From positions 124,001-188,000 of the forward strand of contig NZ_JAEEMU010000033.1 in the NCBI RefSeq assembly GCF_016283395.1: a stretch of 64,000 nt of DNA. The letters run 5' to 3'. This DNA is from Ruminococcus sp. Its GTDB lineage: Bacteria > Bacillota_A > Clostridia > Oscillospirales > Ruminococcaceae. Positions 30,473-38,160 of the stretch are shown here, piece after piece. The translations under genes and the position numbers were made by a program. The first letter of the stretch is position 1; each line of letters starts with the position of its first letter. The notes under the pieces are model-generated. The model was given only the letters and a program-made list of their open reading frames with translations, ran no database searches and was not told where the DNA came from.

Positions 30473-31051
30473 ATGAAAAAGAGCAGTATCATCGCTCTCG
30501 GCACTATGACAGCCCTTTTCATCGGACTTGCCATATGGTCGCTGATAAGCTGTGAAAACATACTCAAAAGCTACGGACAGCTGCCGAAATGGGGCATATC
30601 CGCAGTTGGCATAGTTTTTCTGCTGATGCTTTTCATTCCCAATATCATATGGAGCCAAAATCAGCCCGAGGGCTATGAAGAGTCCGCAAAACGCGAGAAC
30701 AAAACACTCCTCACACTTGAACGCGCAGGTGAAGGCATGGTAAGCACATTAGTGCTCATCGACCGCCGCCTTGACAAATTCAGCCTGTCACCGAGAGTGG
30801 GCTATATTGCCCTTGCGCTCATACTTATGATACTGTATGAGCTTTACTGGCTGGGATATTTCCGAAGCAGCCGCACTCTTGCGGATATGTACTCCGATTA
30901 CTGCGGATTTCCGCTGGCAGGTGCTTCCCTGCCCGTATTTGCGGTATTCTTTCTTGGAGTTTACGCCTGCAATGTCTTTCTTATTGCAGCGTCAATAATA
31001 CTCGGCATTGGACATATCGGCATACACCTTATGCATAAAAAAGAACTATAA
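30473..31051 (+). CDS. Multi-pass membrane protein of unknown function
   Basis: 192 aa starting at ATG 30473 (TGATATG coupling with rimM). Four predicted TM helices: about 7-27, 41-60, 106-124 and 153-182. A cytosolic loop between helices 2 and 3 has RENKTLLTLERAGEGMVSTLVLIDRRLDKF. Not recognised. Lies between rimM and a paralogous single-pass protein. Confidence 0.75.
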   Translation: MKKSSIIALGTMTALFIGLAIWSLISCENILKSYGQLPKWGISAVGIVFLLMLFIPNIIWSQNQPEGYEESAKRENKTLLTLERAGEGMVSTLVLIDRRLDKFSLSPRVGYIALALILMILYELYWLGYFRSSRTLADMYSDYCGFPLAGASLPVFAVFFLGVYACNVFLIAASIILGIGHIGIHLMHKKEL

Positions 31052-31115
31052 AAAAGAGAAAAAAACTGTAGAACAAAAGAAAAACGGCGTTGTTACGCCA
31101 AAAGGAGGCATTTTT

Positions 31116-31853
31116 ATGAAAAAAATCTTAGGCATACTATTTCTTCTTATCCTGATCGCAGCAGGCGTCTGCGCGTACTTCTTCCCCGGCATACCTTATT
31201 ACTACAAATGCACTCACGAACTTGAACTAAGGGATAATATATGGCAGGAGATCCCCAAAGACCTCCCCAAGCTTTCCGAGGGCTATGCCGATTTTCAAAC
31301 TATGGATATCCGCGTAACTGCATGGAACGACATAGAAGCACAGCGCAAAGGTGATGACAACAATGTCACATGGGCAAATGAAGATCATTCCCACTTTATC
31401 ACCATTTTCTCCGAACGTATCAATGAAAGTGAAGATTTCCTCGATATGACGGGAATAGATCACGGTGAACTCGATGCTTACTGCAAAGATGCTGAAAAGA
31501 CCACTCCCGAAAGCAAGTACGAATTCGTAAAGCTCATGGCTTCCCTTACAATGGACGATTTCGACATACATAACTACAAGAATTCCAAGACCTTCTATAA
31601 AATAATGAAGCAGAAAAATGAAGATATCTTCAAGAACAGAGCTTATCCCGTAAGCTTCTATCCTGTTGACGGCGTAGGCTACCGCGGATACCTTGTAAAA
31701 GGTCTGGAATACGGCTATGAAAAGAATACAGATAAATACGTTGTAGCAAACATCTATCCCGAAAAGGACAAAAAAACACGCTATATCATAATTATCAGCT
31801 TCACTGAACTTGATGAGATACTGGCAATAGCCGAGAGCATAAAACTTACATAA
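31116..31853 (+). CDS. Single-pass membrane protein, paralog of the gene at 29169
   Basis: 245 aa. N-terminal TM (about 3-22) followed by YFFPGIPYYYKCTHE, matching the FFPGLPTYLKVKYKY segment of the 29169 protein; the remaining extracytoplasmic domain is acidic. ATG 31116 has a strong AAAGGAGG site; an in-frame ATG at 31008 lies inside the preceding gene and is rejected. Function unknown. Followed by a GAGACCGC/GCGGTCTC hairpin and trmD. Confidence 0.75.
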   Translation: MKKILGILFLLILIAAGVCAYFFPGIPYYYKCTHELELRDNIWQEIPKDLPKLSEGYADFQTMDIRVTAWNDIEAQRKGDDNNVTWANEDHSHFITIFSERINESEDFLDMTGIDHGELDAYCKDAEKTTPESKYEFVKLMASLTMDDFDIHNYKNSKTFYKIMKQKNEDIFKNRAYPVSFYPVDGVGYRGYLVKGLEYGYEKNTDKYVVANIYPEKDKKTRYIIIISFTELDEILAIAESIKLT

Positions 31854-31858
31854 TAATC

Positions 31859-31886
31859 CCGAGACCGCAGTTTTACGCGGTCTCAA
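31859..31886. other. Hairpin between 31116 gene and trmD
   Basis: GAGACCGC (about 31860-31867) pairs with GCGGTCTC (about 31878-31885). There is no T-run, so it is probably an mRNA stability/processing hairpin rather than a terminator. Confidence 0.5.
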
Positions 31887-31906
31887 ATCATAAAAGGAGA
31901 AAAACA

Positions 31907-32605
31907 ATGCATATCGAAATAGCTACATTATTCCCCGAAATGTGCGAAGCCGTACTGGGTGAAAGTATCGTTGGCAGGGCAAGAAAAGCAGGAAAACTCA
32001 GTCTCCACTGCCGACAGATACGTGAATATACTCAGGATAAGCACCGTAGAGTCGATGATACTCCTTACGGCGGCGGCATGGGAATGGTAATGCAGTGCGA
32101 ACCAATATACAACTGCTACAAGGCTGTATGCGAGGAACTGGGCGAAAAGCCACATACTATATATATGTCCCCAAAGGGTAAGATTTTCGACCAGCAAAAA
32201 GCCGTGGAGCTTTCAAAAATGGACAATATCCTTATTCTCTGCGGTCACTATGAGGGTGTAGATCAGCGCGTACTGGACAAAATCGTCGATGAGGAAATTT
32301 CTATCGGCGACTATGTACTCACAGGAGGCGAAATTCCTGCAATGGTGGTAGCTGACGCAGTTGCGCGTATGTGCGACGGAGTCCTCTCCGATGAGGTATG
32401 CTTCACCGATGAGAGCATATACAGCGGACTCCTTGAATATCCGCAGTATACGCGCCCCGAAGTCTGGGAGGGCGAGGCTGTTCCGCCCGTACTTCTGACA
32501 GGTCATCACAAGAACATCGAAACATGGAGACATGAGCAGAGTCTGAAAATAACTGCTGAACGTCGTCCTGATCTTTTAGCTAAATATAAAGCTCAAAACG
32601 ACTGA
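31907..32605 (+). CDS. trmD: tRNA (guanine-N1)-methyltransferase
   Basis: Methylates G37 of tRNAs reading CNN and some other codons, preventing frameshifts. 232 aa SPOUT enzyme with the trefoil knot: VDDTPYGGGMGMVMQ, LILCGHYEGVDQRV, EEISIGDYVLTGGEIPAMVV and the TRPEVWEGEAVPPVLLTGHH motif. RBS AAAAGGAG. Last gene of the rimM-trmD region; a weak ATCAAC/GTTGAT terminator candidate lies about 160 nt downstream. Confidence 0.95.
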   Translation: MHIEIATLFPEMCEAVLGESIVGRARKAGKLSLHCRQIREYTQDKHRRVDDTPYGGGMGMVMQCEPIYNCYKAVCEELGEKPHTIYMSPKGKIFDQQKAVELSKMDNILILCGHYEGVDQRVLDKIVDEEISIGDYVLTGGEIPAMVVADAVARMCDGVLSDEVCFTDESIYSGLLEYPQYTRPEVWEGEAVPPVLLTGHHKNIETWRHEQSLKITAERRPDLLAKYKAQND

Positions 32606-32973
32606 CCAATTCTTGCTGTGGACTTCACAGACCTGTATAAGCTCTGTCCGCATATCAACTGGCTGTATATCAAAAAAAGCTTTTTCCGTTTAGAAGAAAT
32701 AACCATATTCTGGTGTCAAATCATATGCAACTTCAACAATTAATGTCAACATTTTTTTGTAGTGATAATCAACAAGCAGGTTGATAATTTTTTATTCACA
32801 TTTAATCTAAATGTAGAATTTAATGAAATCTTGGTTCTTTAACTCAAAAATCCGTTGACACTCAAAAAAAATGATTGTATAATGATATCAGCAAGTGAAA
32901 CAAATTTGCAAACAGCAACACAGTCCTGTTATAATGAGAGGGGCTGTAACTACAGAGAATAGGAGAGTTGTAT
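32606..32973 (+). other. Intergenic region trmD-ptsH
   Basis: No gene seen in 368 nt. It holds a possible terminator for the trmD operon (ATCAAC 32768-32773, GTTGAT 32780-32785, then an AT-rich T-run) and the ptsH promoter at 32855-32883. The rest is A/T-rich without obvious structure. Confidence 0.6.
32855..32883 (+). promoter_or_regulatory. Sigma-A promoter for ptsH
   Basis: Perfect TTGACA (32855-32860), 17 nt, TATAAT (32878-32883). Leader about 85 nt. Confidence 0.9.
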
Positions 32974-33246
32974 ATGTTTGTCAGAGAAGTAATGGTAAAG
33001 AATCAGGTTGGACTTCACGCAAGACCGGCAACCTTCTTTATTCAGAAGGCTAACGAGTTCAAGTCATCAATCTGGATCGAGAAAGAAGAGAGAAGAGTAA
33101 ATGCTAAGAGCTTACTCGGAATTCTTTCACTCGGTATCGTAGGCGGTACAAACGTAAAGGTTATCGCTGACGGTGCAGACGAGAAGGCTGCTGTTGATGC
33201 TCTCATCGAGCTCGTTGACAGTGGTTTCAGCGAAGAAAACAGATAA
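32974..33246 (+). CDS. ptsH: HPr phosphocarrier protein
   Basis: 90 aa. His15 in GLHARPA is the EI-dependent phosphorylation site and Ser46 in NAKSLLGILSLG is the HPr-kinase site, so it can serve both sugar PTS transfer and carbon catabolite control. With His15 present it is HPr rather than Crh. Start ATG 32974 (AGGAG, 8 nt); an in-frame TTG at 32968 is too close to the ribosome site. Monocistronic, between a consensus promoter and a hairpin terminator; no ptsI adjacent. Confidence 0.95.
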   Translation: MFVREVMVKNQVGLHARPATFFIQKANEFKSSIWIEKEERRVNAKSLLGILSLGIVGGTNVKVIADGADEKAAVDALIELVDSGFSEENR

Positions 33247-33261
33247 TCATGCCAAAACTTA

Positions 33262-33283
33262 GGGCGTTACAGTTGTAACGCCC
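33262..33283. terminator. Bidirectional hairpin between ptsH and spoIVB
   Basis: GGGCGTTAC, loop AGTT, GTAACGCCC; only a short ACTTTTG follows on the plus strand. It separates two convergent genes. Confidence 0.7.
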
Positions 33284-33306
33284 ACTTTTGTTATCTTTTT
33301 AAATTA

Positions 33307-34530
33307 TCAAAGATCTTCTGCCATAGTCTCAGCAAATATGCCATAACCCTGAGTTGGATCGGCTACAAAAACATGAGTGACTGCTCCCACAAGCTTACCG
33401 TTCTGAATTATGGGACTTCCGCTCATGCCCTGCACTATGCCGCCCACGGCTTCAATAAGCCTGTCATCAGTTATGCGTATCACCATATTTTTTGACGTTC
33501 CCACGCTGCCGTAGTCTACGCTGACTATCTCAGCAGCATATTTTTCGGGAGCCTGACCTGCTATGGTCGTGTATATTTCAGCAGGTCCGACGGTCACTTC
33601 CTGTCGGTATGCCATTTTGAATTCTTCTGCGTCATCGGAAAACTCTGCAAGAGTATTTTCGGATAATCTGCCGTATATGCCGCTCATTTTGTTGCGGTCA
33701 AGTACGCCGAAACTGCTCCCGCCGCAGAATTTTCCGCGAAGCTCACCCGGTATACCTCTTGCGCCGCGGCGTACCTCAGTAATGTCTACAGGTACAGCCT
33801 CGCCGCTGTGAACGGGAACTATGCCGCCTGTGTCGGAATCGCATATGGGGTGCCCAAGTCCGACAAAGCTGCCCGTATCCTTATTAAAGAACGTCATGGT
33901 ACCGATGCCTGCAATGCTGTCGCGTACCCACATACCGCCTTTCCAGCTTCCGCTCCTGCGTGACTTTACAGGCTGCAAGGATACGGTAAAAATATTTCCG
34001 TCACGGTCAACGGAGAGTTCGATATCTTTTCCTTTCGATGATGCTATGATCTCCTGAAGCTGATCGTTTGACGTAAGAGCATTGCCGTCCGCAAGACGTA
34101 TCACATCGCCTTTGCGTATACCTGCTTCCTTTGCAGGACACATCAAACACCCTTTCTCATCTTCAACATCGCCGAGCCCTGTTACCATAACGCCTTCCAT
34201 AAGGAGCTTAATGCCGAAGGGTCTGCCTCCTACGGCGAAAACAGGGGCTTCAGCTTTGTTTACTTCAACATTTTTAACGGGAATTACACCGAAAAGCGAA
34301 AATGTTACCTGTTCTGTACTCGCACAGCTTCCTGCTGCGGGTACTGCATTATCAGGCACACTTACACAGCTAAGCTCGGGAAATCCCGCTATTTTTATTT
34401 CTGAATTTGTATCAGCTGTGATAACATCGGGCAGCTGCGAGGAATAATATCCCGCAGTTCCGAATAATCCTATAAAAGCCGCAGATAATAATGCCGCAGC
34501 TGTTTTTATGATCTTTCTTTTAAATAACAT
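33307..34530 (-). CDS. spoIVB: SpoIVB peptidase (S55 family)
   Basis: Intermembrane-space serine protease that in spore formers triggers sigma-K activation. About 407 aa: TM/signal anchor (about 6-26), a PDZ domain (about 105-185: GIRKGDVIRLADGNALTSNDQL), then the S55 domain with GLGHPICDSDTGG (catalytic His) and QGMSGSPIIQNGKLVGAVTHV (catalytic Ser). The start chosen is ATG 34530, with AAAGGA 8-9 nt upstream; ATGs further upstream lack a ribosome site. Together with spoIID it points to a sporulation programme or its remnant. Confidence 0.94.
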   Translation of the reverse strand: MLFKRKIIKTAAALLSAAFIGLFGTAGYYSSQLPDVITADTNSEIKIAGFPELSCVSVPDNAVPAAGSCASTEQVTFSLFGVIPVKNVEVNKAEAPVFAVGGRPFGIKLLMEGVMVTGLGDVEDEKGCLMCPAKEAGIRKGDVIRLADGNALTSNDQLQEIIASSKGKDIELSVDRDGNIFTVSLQPVKSRRSGSWKGGMWVRDSIAGIGTMTFFNKDTGSFVGLGHPICDSDTGGIVPVHSGEAVPVDITEVRRGARGIPGELRGKFCGGSSFGVLDRNKMSGIYGRLSENTLAEFSDDAEEFKMAYRQEVTVGPAEIYTTIAGQAPEKYAAEIVSVDYGSVGTSKNMVIRITDDRLIEAVGGIVQGMSGSPIIQNGKLVGAVTHVFVADPTQGYGIFAETMAEDL

Positions 34531-34636
34531 TTGTTTTTTCCTTTCATGTTCCCGAGGGAACATATTTATTATATTTCTGCACAGCTTTTTTATTAATGAG
34601 AATTCCACACTGTTGAAATCTGCTTACGGAGTCAAT

Positions 34637-35173
34637 ATGAGCCAAAAAAAATTGAAAAATCTTAATTCGGAGAAATCACCTCTTATGACCGCTGCAAAGG
34701 TCATAGTGTTGCTGCTTGCTCTGATCTTTTCCTGTGCTATGACAATGCTGTCAGGTGCAGGTCTTATTTATAACCGAAACAGCTACGGCAGCGGAATGGC
34801 TGTAACGGGCTTTTTCCTTATCCTTTCCGCAGTTCTTATGACATCGGGCACTGTCCTTTGTATTTTCAGAAAAAACGCCGCAAATATCTTATCTCTTATA
34901 TTTTCATCGGGGGGCTTTATATTATGCATGGTCATGCTGCATAAACTCATATCCCACGCAGACAGATGCGGCTGGACGAACAAATACACGCTCCAGCCCA
35001 TTAGCAGTATGTATAAGTCAAGAGTGCTCCCCTGCATCATACCTGTGGCTTTGACCGTTGCTATTGCAATGATACAGTTTTTTTCCTACGATATGAAGCA
35101 GTACCGCCGACAGCGCAGGGCTGAAAAAGAAGCAAAGGAAAATGCTCCTGCTCCGTCTATAATCGACGACTGA
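34637..35173 (+). CDS. Four-TM membrane protein of unknown function
   Basis: 178 aa. Four TM helices (about 19-43, 53-77, 80-102, 128-150) and a basic C-terminal tail with YRRQRRAEKEAKE. The start is ATG 34637 (ACGGAG upstream); a longer in-frame ORF back to 34508 overlaps the divergent spoIVB start and is rejected. Divergent from spoIVB, followed by a terminator. Not recognised. Confidence 0.72.
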   Translation: MSQKKLKNLNSEKSPLMTAAKVIVLLLALIFSCAMTMLSGAGLIYNRNSYGSGMAVTGFFLILSAVLMTSGTVLCIFRKNAANILSLIFSSGGFILCMVMLHKLISHADRCGWTNKYTLQPISSMYKSRVLPCIIPVALTVAIAMIQFFSYDMKQYRRQRRAEKEAKENAPAPSIIDD

Positions 35174-35203
35174 ACCCTCGGCATACATAAAATTATATCA
35201 CCG

Positions 35204-35229
35204 AAAGGACGTGAAAAACGTCCTTTTTT
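35204..35229 (+). terminator. Rho-independent terminator
   Basis: AAAGGACGT (35204-35212), loop GAAAA, ACGTCCTTT followed by TTT. Confidence 0.88.
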
Positions 35230-35291
35230 GTTTTGTATCAGGCTTTTTATCGCCTTTATTCTGCATTTTATACTCAAAAAAGTCTTATATG

Positions 35292-35320
35292 TTGAATTGT
35301 TCATTTTTTTATGGTACAAT
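35292..35320 (+). promoter_or_regulatory. Promoter for birA
   Basis: TTGAAT (35292-35297), 17 nt, TACAAT (35315-35320). The transcript would run through the heptamer element before reaching birA, giving a leader of about 175 nt. Confidence 0.7.
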
Positions 35321-35360
35321 ATTATCATTAATATCGAATTAATGAGGGAAGTATTATATC

Positions 35361-35442
35361 AGCCGTTAGCCGTTAGGCATTAGCCGAAGGCGACACATTA
35401 GGCTAACGGCTAAGGGCTAAAGGCTATACAGGCTAACGGCTG
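35361..35442. repeat. Heptamer-armed inverted element upstream of birA
   Basis: Left arm AGCCGTT, AGCCGTT, AGGCATT, AGCC; core GAAGGCGACACAT; right arm GGCTAAC, GGCTAAG, GGCTAAA (35401-35421), then GGCTATACA and GGCTAAC, GGCT. The arms are inverted copies, so the RNA would fold into a long imperfect hairpin. The core half GCCGAAGGCGACACAT matches the element at 54890-55004. Confidence 0.75.
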
Positions 35443-35504
35443 TATTACAAAATTTCCCATAATTCATTCATAGTATATAAACGATCTCTGAAAGGAACAT
35501 TATC

Positions 35505-36491
35505 ATGAACGTCAAATCCGAATTGCTTGCAACTCTCGCAAACTCAGACGGAAAATATATATCAGGTGCAGCTCTTGCGGATAAGCTCGGTGTCAGCCGA
35601 AATGCTGTTTGGAAAGCCGTAAAATCCCTTGAAGCAGAGGGCTACTCCATAAGCTCGGTAACTTCAAAAGGCTACAGACTCAACGAAGATAATAATCGCC
35701 TTTCAGCAGACCTCATAACTCCTTTCCTGCGCACCAAGGAAATGGGACGAAATATTCAGATATTTAAAGAAGTCGAGTCCACAAACAATACTGCCAAGGA
35801 ACTGGATTCAAATGCCGTACCAAACGGCACTACCATAATCGCAGACAGACAGACCGCAGGAAAAGGCAGGATAGGCAGGTCTTTCGTATCACCGTCAGGT
35901 GTGGGACTTTACATGAGCACCCTCATAAGACCCGAATTCAGCCTCGAATATGCTCCTATGATAACCGCCGCCGCAGCCTGTGCAGCTGCCGAAGCTGTTG
36001 AAAAGCTGTGCGGCAGTCCTGTAAATATAAAATGGGTAAACGACCTGTACATGAACGGTAAAAAGATATGCGGTATCCTTACCGAAGCTTCTTTCGGTCT
36101 GGAAATGCGTACTCTTGACTGTGCAGTTATCGGCATTGGCATAAATGTACGAAGTGCAAAGGAAATATTCGGCGAAGAACTTAGCAAGACCGTTACTTCC
36201 ATACAGGACGAAACAGGTGTCATCGTCAACAGGAACAGGCTCTGTGCTGAGGTGCTCAACTCACTTGAATACTACCTCGGCAAAATAGTTGACAGGAGCT
36301 TTCTCCACGATTACAGACGGCGCGAATACCTTACAGGTCACGCAGTAACTGCAAATATAGGCAGAGAAAAGATATCAGGTGAAGCTATCGGCATAGACGA
36401 CAATGCAAATCTTATAGTAAGGCTGCCCTCGGGCGAGGAAAAGCACCTTAGCTCGGGTGAGGCTAACCTTTGCAGGATAGCAGATAATTAA
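35505..36491 (+). CDS. birA: Biotin ligase / biotin operon repressor BirA
   Basis: 328 aa bifunctional protein. N-terminal winged helix (about 1-65: LADKLGVSRNAVWKAVKSLEAEGY), so it can act as repressor, then the biotin-protein ligase domain with ESTNNTAKELD, DRQTAGKGRIGRSFVSPSGVGLYMS (biotinyl-AMP loop), KWVNDLYMNGKKICGILTE, and a small C-terminal SH3-like domain. RBS AAAGGA. No biotin synthesis genes or a second BirA operator were seen here. Confidence 0.95.
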   Translation: MNVKSELLATLANSDGKYISGAALADKLGVSRNAVWKAVKSLEAEGYSISSVTSKGYRLNEDNNRLSADLITPFLRTKEMGRNIQIFKEVESTNNTAKELDSNAVPNGTTIIADRQTAGKGRIGRSFVSPSGVGLYMSTLIRPEFSLEYAPMITAAAACAAAEAVEKLCGSPVNIKWVNDLYMNGKKICGILTEASFGLEMRTLDCAVIGIGINVRSAKEIFGEELSKTVTSIQDETGVIVNRNRLCAEVLNSLEYYLGKIVDRSFLHDYRRREYLTGHAVTANIGREKISGEAIGIDDNANLIVRLPSGEEKHLSSGEANLCRIADN

Positions 36492-36541
36492 GCTTATTAC
36501 GGCTCGCAGCCGTAAAATATAATATAGGGAGGTATATCAGC

Positions 36542-37216
36542 ATGAGATATACTATTATTGGCGAAACTGTTCCGGCAGTTGAATGTGAACTCAATCAGGG
36601 AGAATCAATGTATACCCAGTCAGGCGGCATGATATGGCAGACCCAGGGTATCAAGATGTCAACTAATGCAAGGGGCGGTCTCGGAAGAAGTCTGGGAAGA
36701 ATATTCACAGGCGAATCAATTTTCATGGCAAACTACACAGCAGAAGTCTCGGGAGCTAAGGTAGCATTCGGCTCAACAGTACCTGGTTCAGTAGTTCCCA
36801 TAAATATCTCTCAGGGTGGACTTATATGTCAGAAGGGTGCTTTCCTCTGCGCTGAGCAGACAGTAGACCTCAAGGCTGTTTTCACAAAGAAATTCATGTC
36901 AGGACTTTTCGGCGGTGAAGGATTTATCCTCCAGCACCTCTTCGGTCAAGGCATGGCTTTCCTCGAAGTTGACGGCGACAAGGTCGAGCGTTACCTCAAT
37001 CCGGGTGAAGTACTCAAAGTCGATACAGGTAATGTAGTTGCCTTTGAACCTACCGTAAACTATGAGATAGAAACTGTAAAGGGACTTGGAAATATATTCC
37101 TCGGCGGCGAGGGACTCTTCCTCACACGTCTTACAGGTCCCGGAAAGATCATTCTCCAGACTCAGAACTTCAATGACTTCGCAGGAAGAATTCTCTCAAT
37201 GGGACTGAAAAAGTAA
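36542..37216 (+). CDS. AIM24-family protein (TIGR00266-like)
   Basis: 224 aa, all-beta double-stranded helix fold expected. Family features: the ECELNQGESMYTQSGGMIWQ opening, LGRIFTGESIFMANY, QKGAFLCAE, GEGFILQHLFGQGMAFLEVDG, LKVDTGNVVAFEP and GGEGLFLTRLTGPGKIILQT near the end. Biochemical role unknown (mitochondrial AIM24 relatives concern membrane organisation). RBS AGGGAGG. A TTACGGCT/AGCCGTAA hairpin (36497-36515) lies just upstream. Confidence 0.9.
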   Translation: MRYTIIGETVPAVECELNQGESMYTQSGGMIWQTQGIKMSTNARGGLGRSLGRIFTGESIFMANYTAEVSGAKVAFGSTVPGSVVPINISQGGLICQKGAFLCAEQTVDLKAVFTKKFMSGLFGGEGFILQHLFGQGMAFLEVDGDKVERYLNPGEVLKVDTGNVVAFEPTVNYEIETVKGLGNIFLGGEGLFLTRLTGPGKIILQTQNFNDFAGRILSMGLKK

Positions 37217-37360
37217 ATGAAGAAGCTTTTCATCACTCTAGCCACTGCGGCAATATACCTGCTTTTCAGCATATTCACGGGACTGTGGGCGATATCATGG
37301 ATAATATGGGTATTTTACGCAGTATACATGATAGCGGACTATATAAAGTCGCAGATGTGA
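37217..37360 (+). CDS. 47-residue hydrophobic membrane peptide
   Basis: ATG immediately follows the AIM24 stop (TAAATG) and the frame runs to TGA at 37360. The product is almost entirely hydrophobic: MKKLFITLATAAIYLLF at the start, two short helices rich in Ile/Trp/Tyr, and the charged end ADYIKSQM. Positive N-terminus. No separate ribosome site, so it relies on coupling. Could be a 2TM accessory peptide; family not recognised. Confidence 0.6.
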   Translation: MKKLFITLATAAIYLLFSIFTGLWAISWIIWVFYAVYMIADYIKSQM

Positions 37361-37396
37361 TAAGCTACAGTTTTTACCGATATTGAGGTGAAGTAT

Positions 37397-37657
37397 ATGT
37401 TTATTTATGGTTTCCCCGTTATGGGATTTCAGTACATGACCAACGGCACAGAGCTGTTCCGTATGGCTGCCGAGCAGAAAGCTGTACAAAAATGGAACGG
37501 TAATAAATGGCTCTGCACCTGCGGAAAGGAAAACGACACGAAATTCTGTCCCGACTGCGGTGCAAAAGCTCCCGTTAAACCGTGGAAATGTACCTGCGGC
37601 AGGGAATGTGATACGAATTTCTGCCCTGACTGCGGCAGTAAAGCCGTTAGCCTTTAG
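37397..37657 (+). CDS. Double zinc-ribbon protein
   Basis: 86 aa. An N-terminal hydrophobic/helical part (about 1-30) and two zinc ribbons: CTCGKENDTKFCPDCGAK (about 41-58) and CTCGRECDTNFCPDCGSK (about 65-82), a tandem duplication. ATG 37397 has GAGGTGA 5 nt upstream; an in-frame GTG at 37388 overlaps that site and is rejected. The last codons and the stop lie in a heptamer repeat (37643-37670). Such ribbons often sit on membrane- or protein-binding adaptors; function unknown. Confidence 0.78.
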   Translation: MFIYGFPVMGFQYMTNGTELFRMAAEQKAVQKWNGNKWLCTCGKENDTKFCPDCGAKAPVKPWKCTCGRECDTNFCPDCGSKAVSL

Positions 37658-37670
37658 CCATTAGCCTGTA
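37643..37670. repeat. Heptamer array overlapping a stop codon
   Basis: GCCGTTA, GCCTTTA, GCCATTA, GCCTGTA. The first two units encode the last residues (AVSL) and stop of the zinc-ribbon protein. Confidence 0.7.
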
Positions 37671-37768
37671 GGGACACGCATTGCGCGTCCACAGACTTCG
37701 ATGATATTAACACGGGCGAGCGGAACTCGTCTCTACTATGCACTAATCACTAATAACTAATCACTTGT
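37671..37768. repeat. Palindromes and heptamer array upstream of the leu T-box
   Basis: Contains GGACACGC/GCGCGTCC (about 37672-37690), GGGCGAGCGGAACTCGTCTCTACTATG (about 37714-37740; a decayed copy of the palindrome near 29074) and heptamers TACTATG, CACTAAT, CACTAAT, AACTAAT, CACTTGT (37734-37768). No gene seen. Confidence 0.65.
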
Positions 37769-37791
37769 TGGTGCAAAATTTTAATAAGGTC

Positions 37792-37820
37792 TTGACAAAA
37801 ACAAAAATTCATTGTATAAT
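37792..37820 (+). promoter_or_regulatory. Sigma-A promoter for the leuA T-box leader
   Basis: TTGACA (37792-37797), 17 nt, TATAAT (37815-37820). Confidence 0.9.
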
Positions 37821-37827
37821 ACAAAAA

Positions 37828-38112
37828 ACAATCGTTAAATGCTATGAAGGGAATAAAAGCTTGTATAATGCTTTCACAGAGAGCTGCCGTATGGTGAAAG
37901 GCAGCACCCATGTACAAGAAATAACTCCTCCCCGAGCAGCCGCCCCAAAGAAGATATATCTTCAAGTAGGCTCGGACGGTCTCTCCCGTTACAGAGATAT
38001 GCGTTGATCCGACGCAGATGAGTGGGTGTATTCTTACATCAAGAAGAGTGGTACCACGGAGTATTATCGTAACTTCGTCTCTTCCATGCCGACGCATGGA
38101 GGAGACTTTTTT
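37828..38112 (+). promoter_or_regulatory. T-box leader, leucine type, controlling leuA
   Basis: Uncharged-tRNA sensing antitermination leader. Stem I contains AGAGA, GCTGCC/GGCAGC and a GGTG-type loop. By alignment with the Trp T-box at 61223, the specifier is CTC (Leu) at 37925-37927, 6 nt before the conserved GAG in both. The T-box core AAGAGTGGTACCACG is at 38044-38058. The terminator is GTCTCTTCCATGC (38077-38089), loop CGAC, GCATGGAGGAGAC, then T6. Uncharged tRNA-Leu would permit read-through. Confidence 0.88.
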
Positions 38113-38160
38113 ATTACCCTTGCGAGTTCGGTAAAAACGGATCGGAATGGAGGTTTTTAT

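Noticed and set aside
29896..30567. Long antisense ORF (223 codons) opposite rimM
   Set aside because: Shadow of rimM and the following gene; no ribosome site and no recognisable domains, with repetitive Tyr/Val composition typical of reverse frames.
34508..34636. N-terminal extension of the four-TM protein
   Set aside because: It overlaps the divergent spoIVB start region and has no ribosome site; ATG 34637 is preceded by ACGGAG.
38026..38160. Longer start for leuA
   Set aside because: The extra 45 codons would translate the T-box core and terminator.
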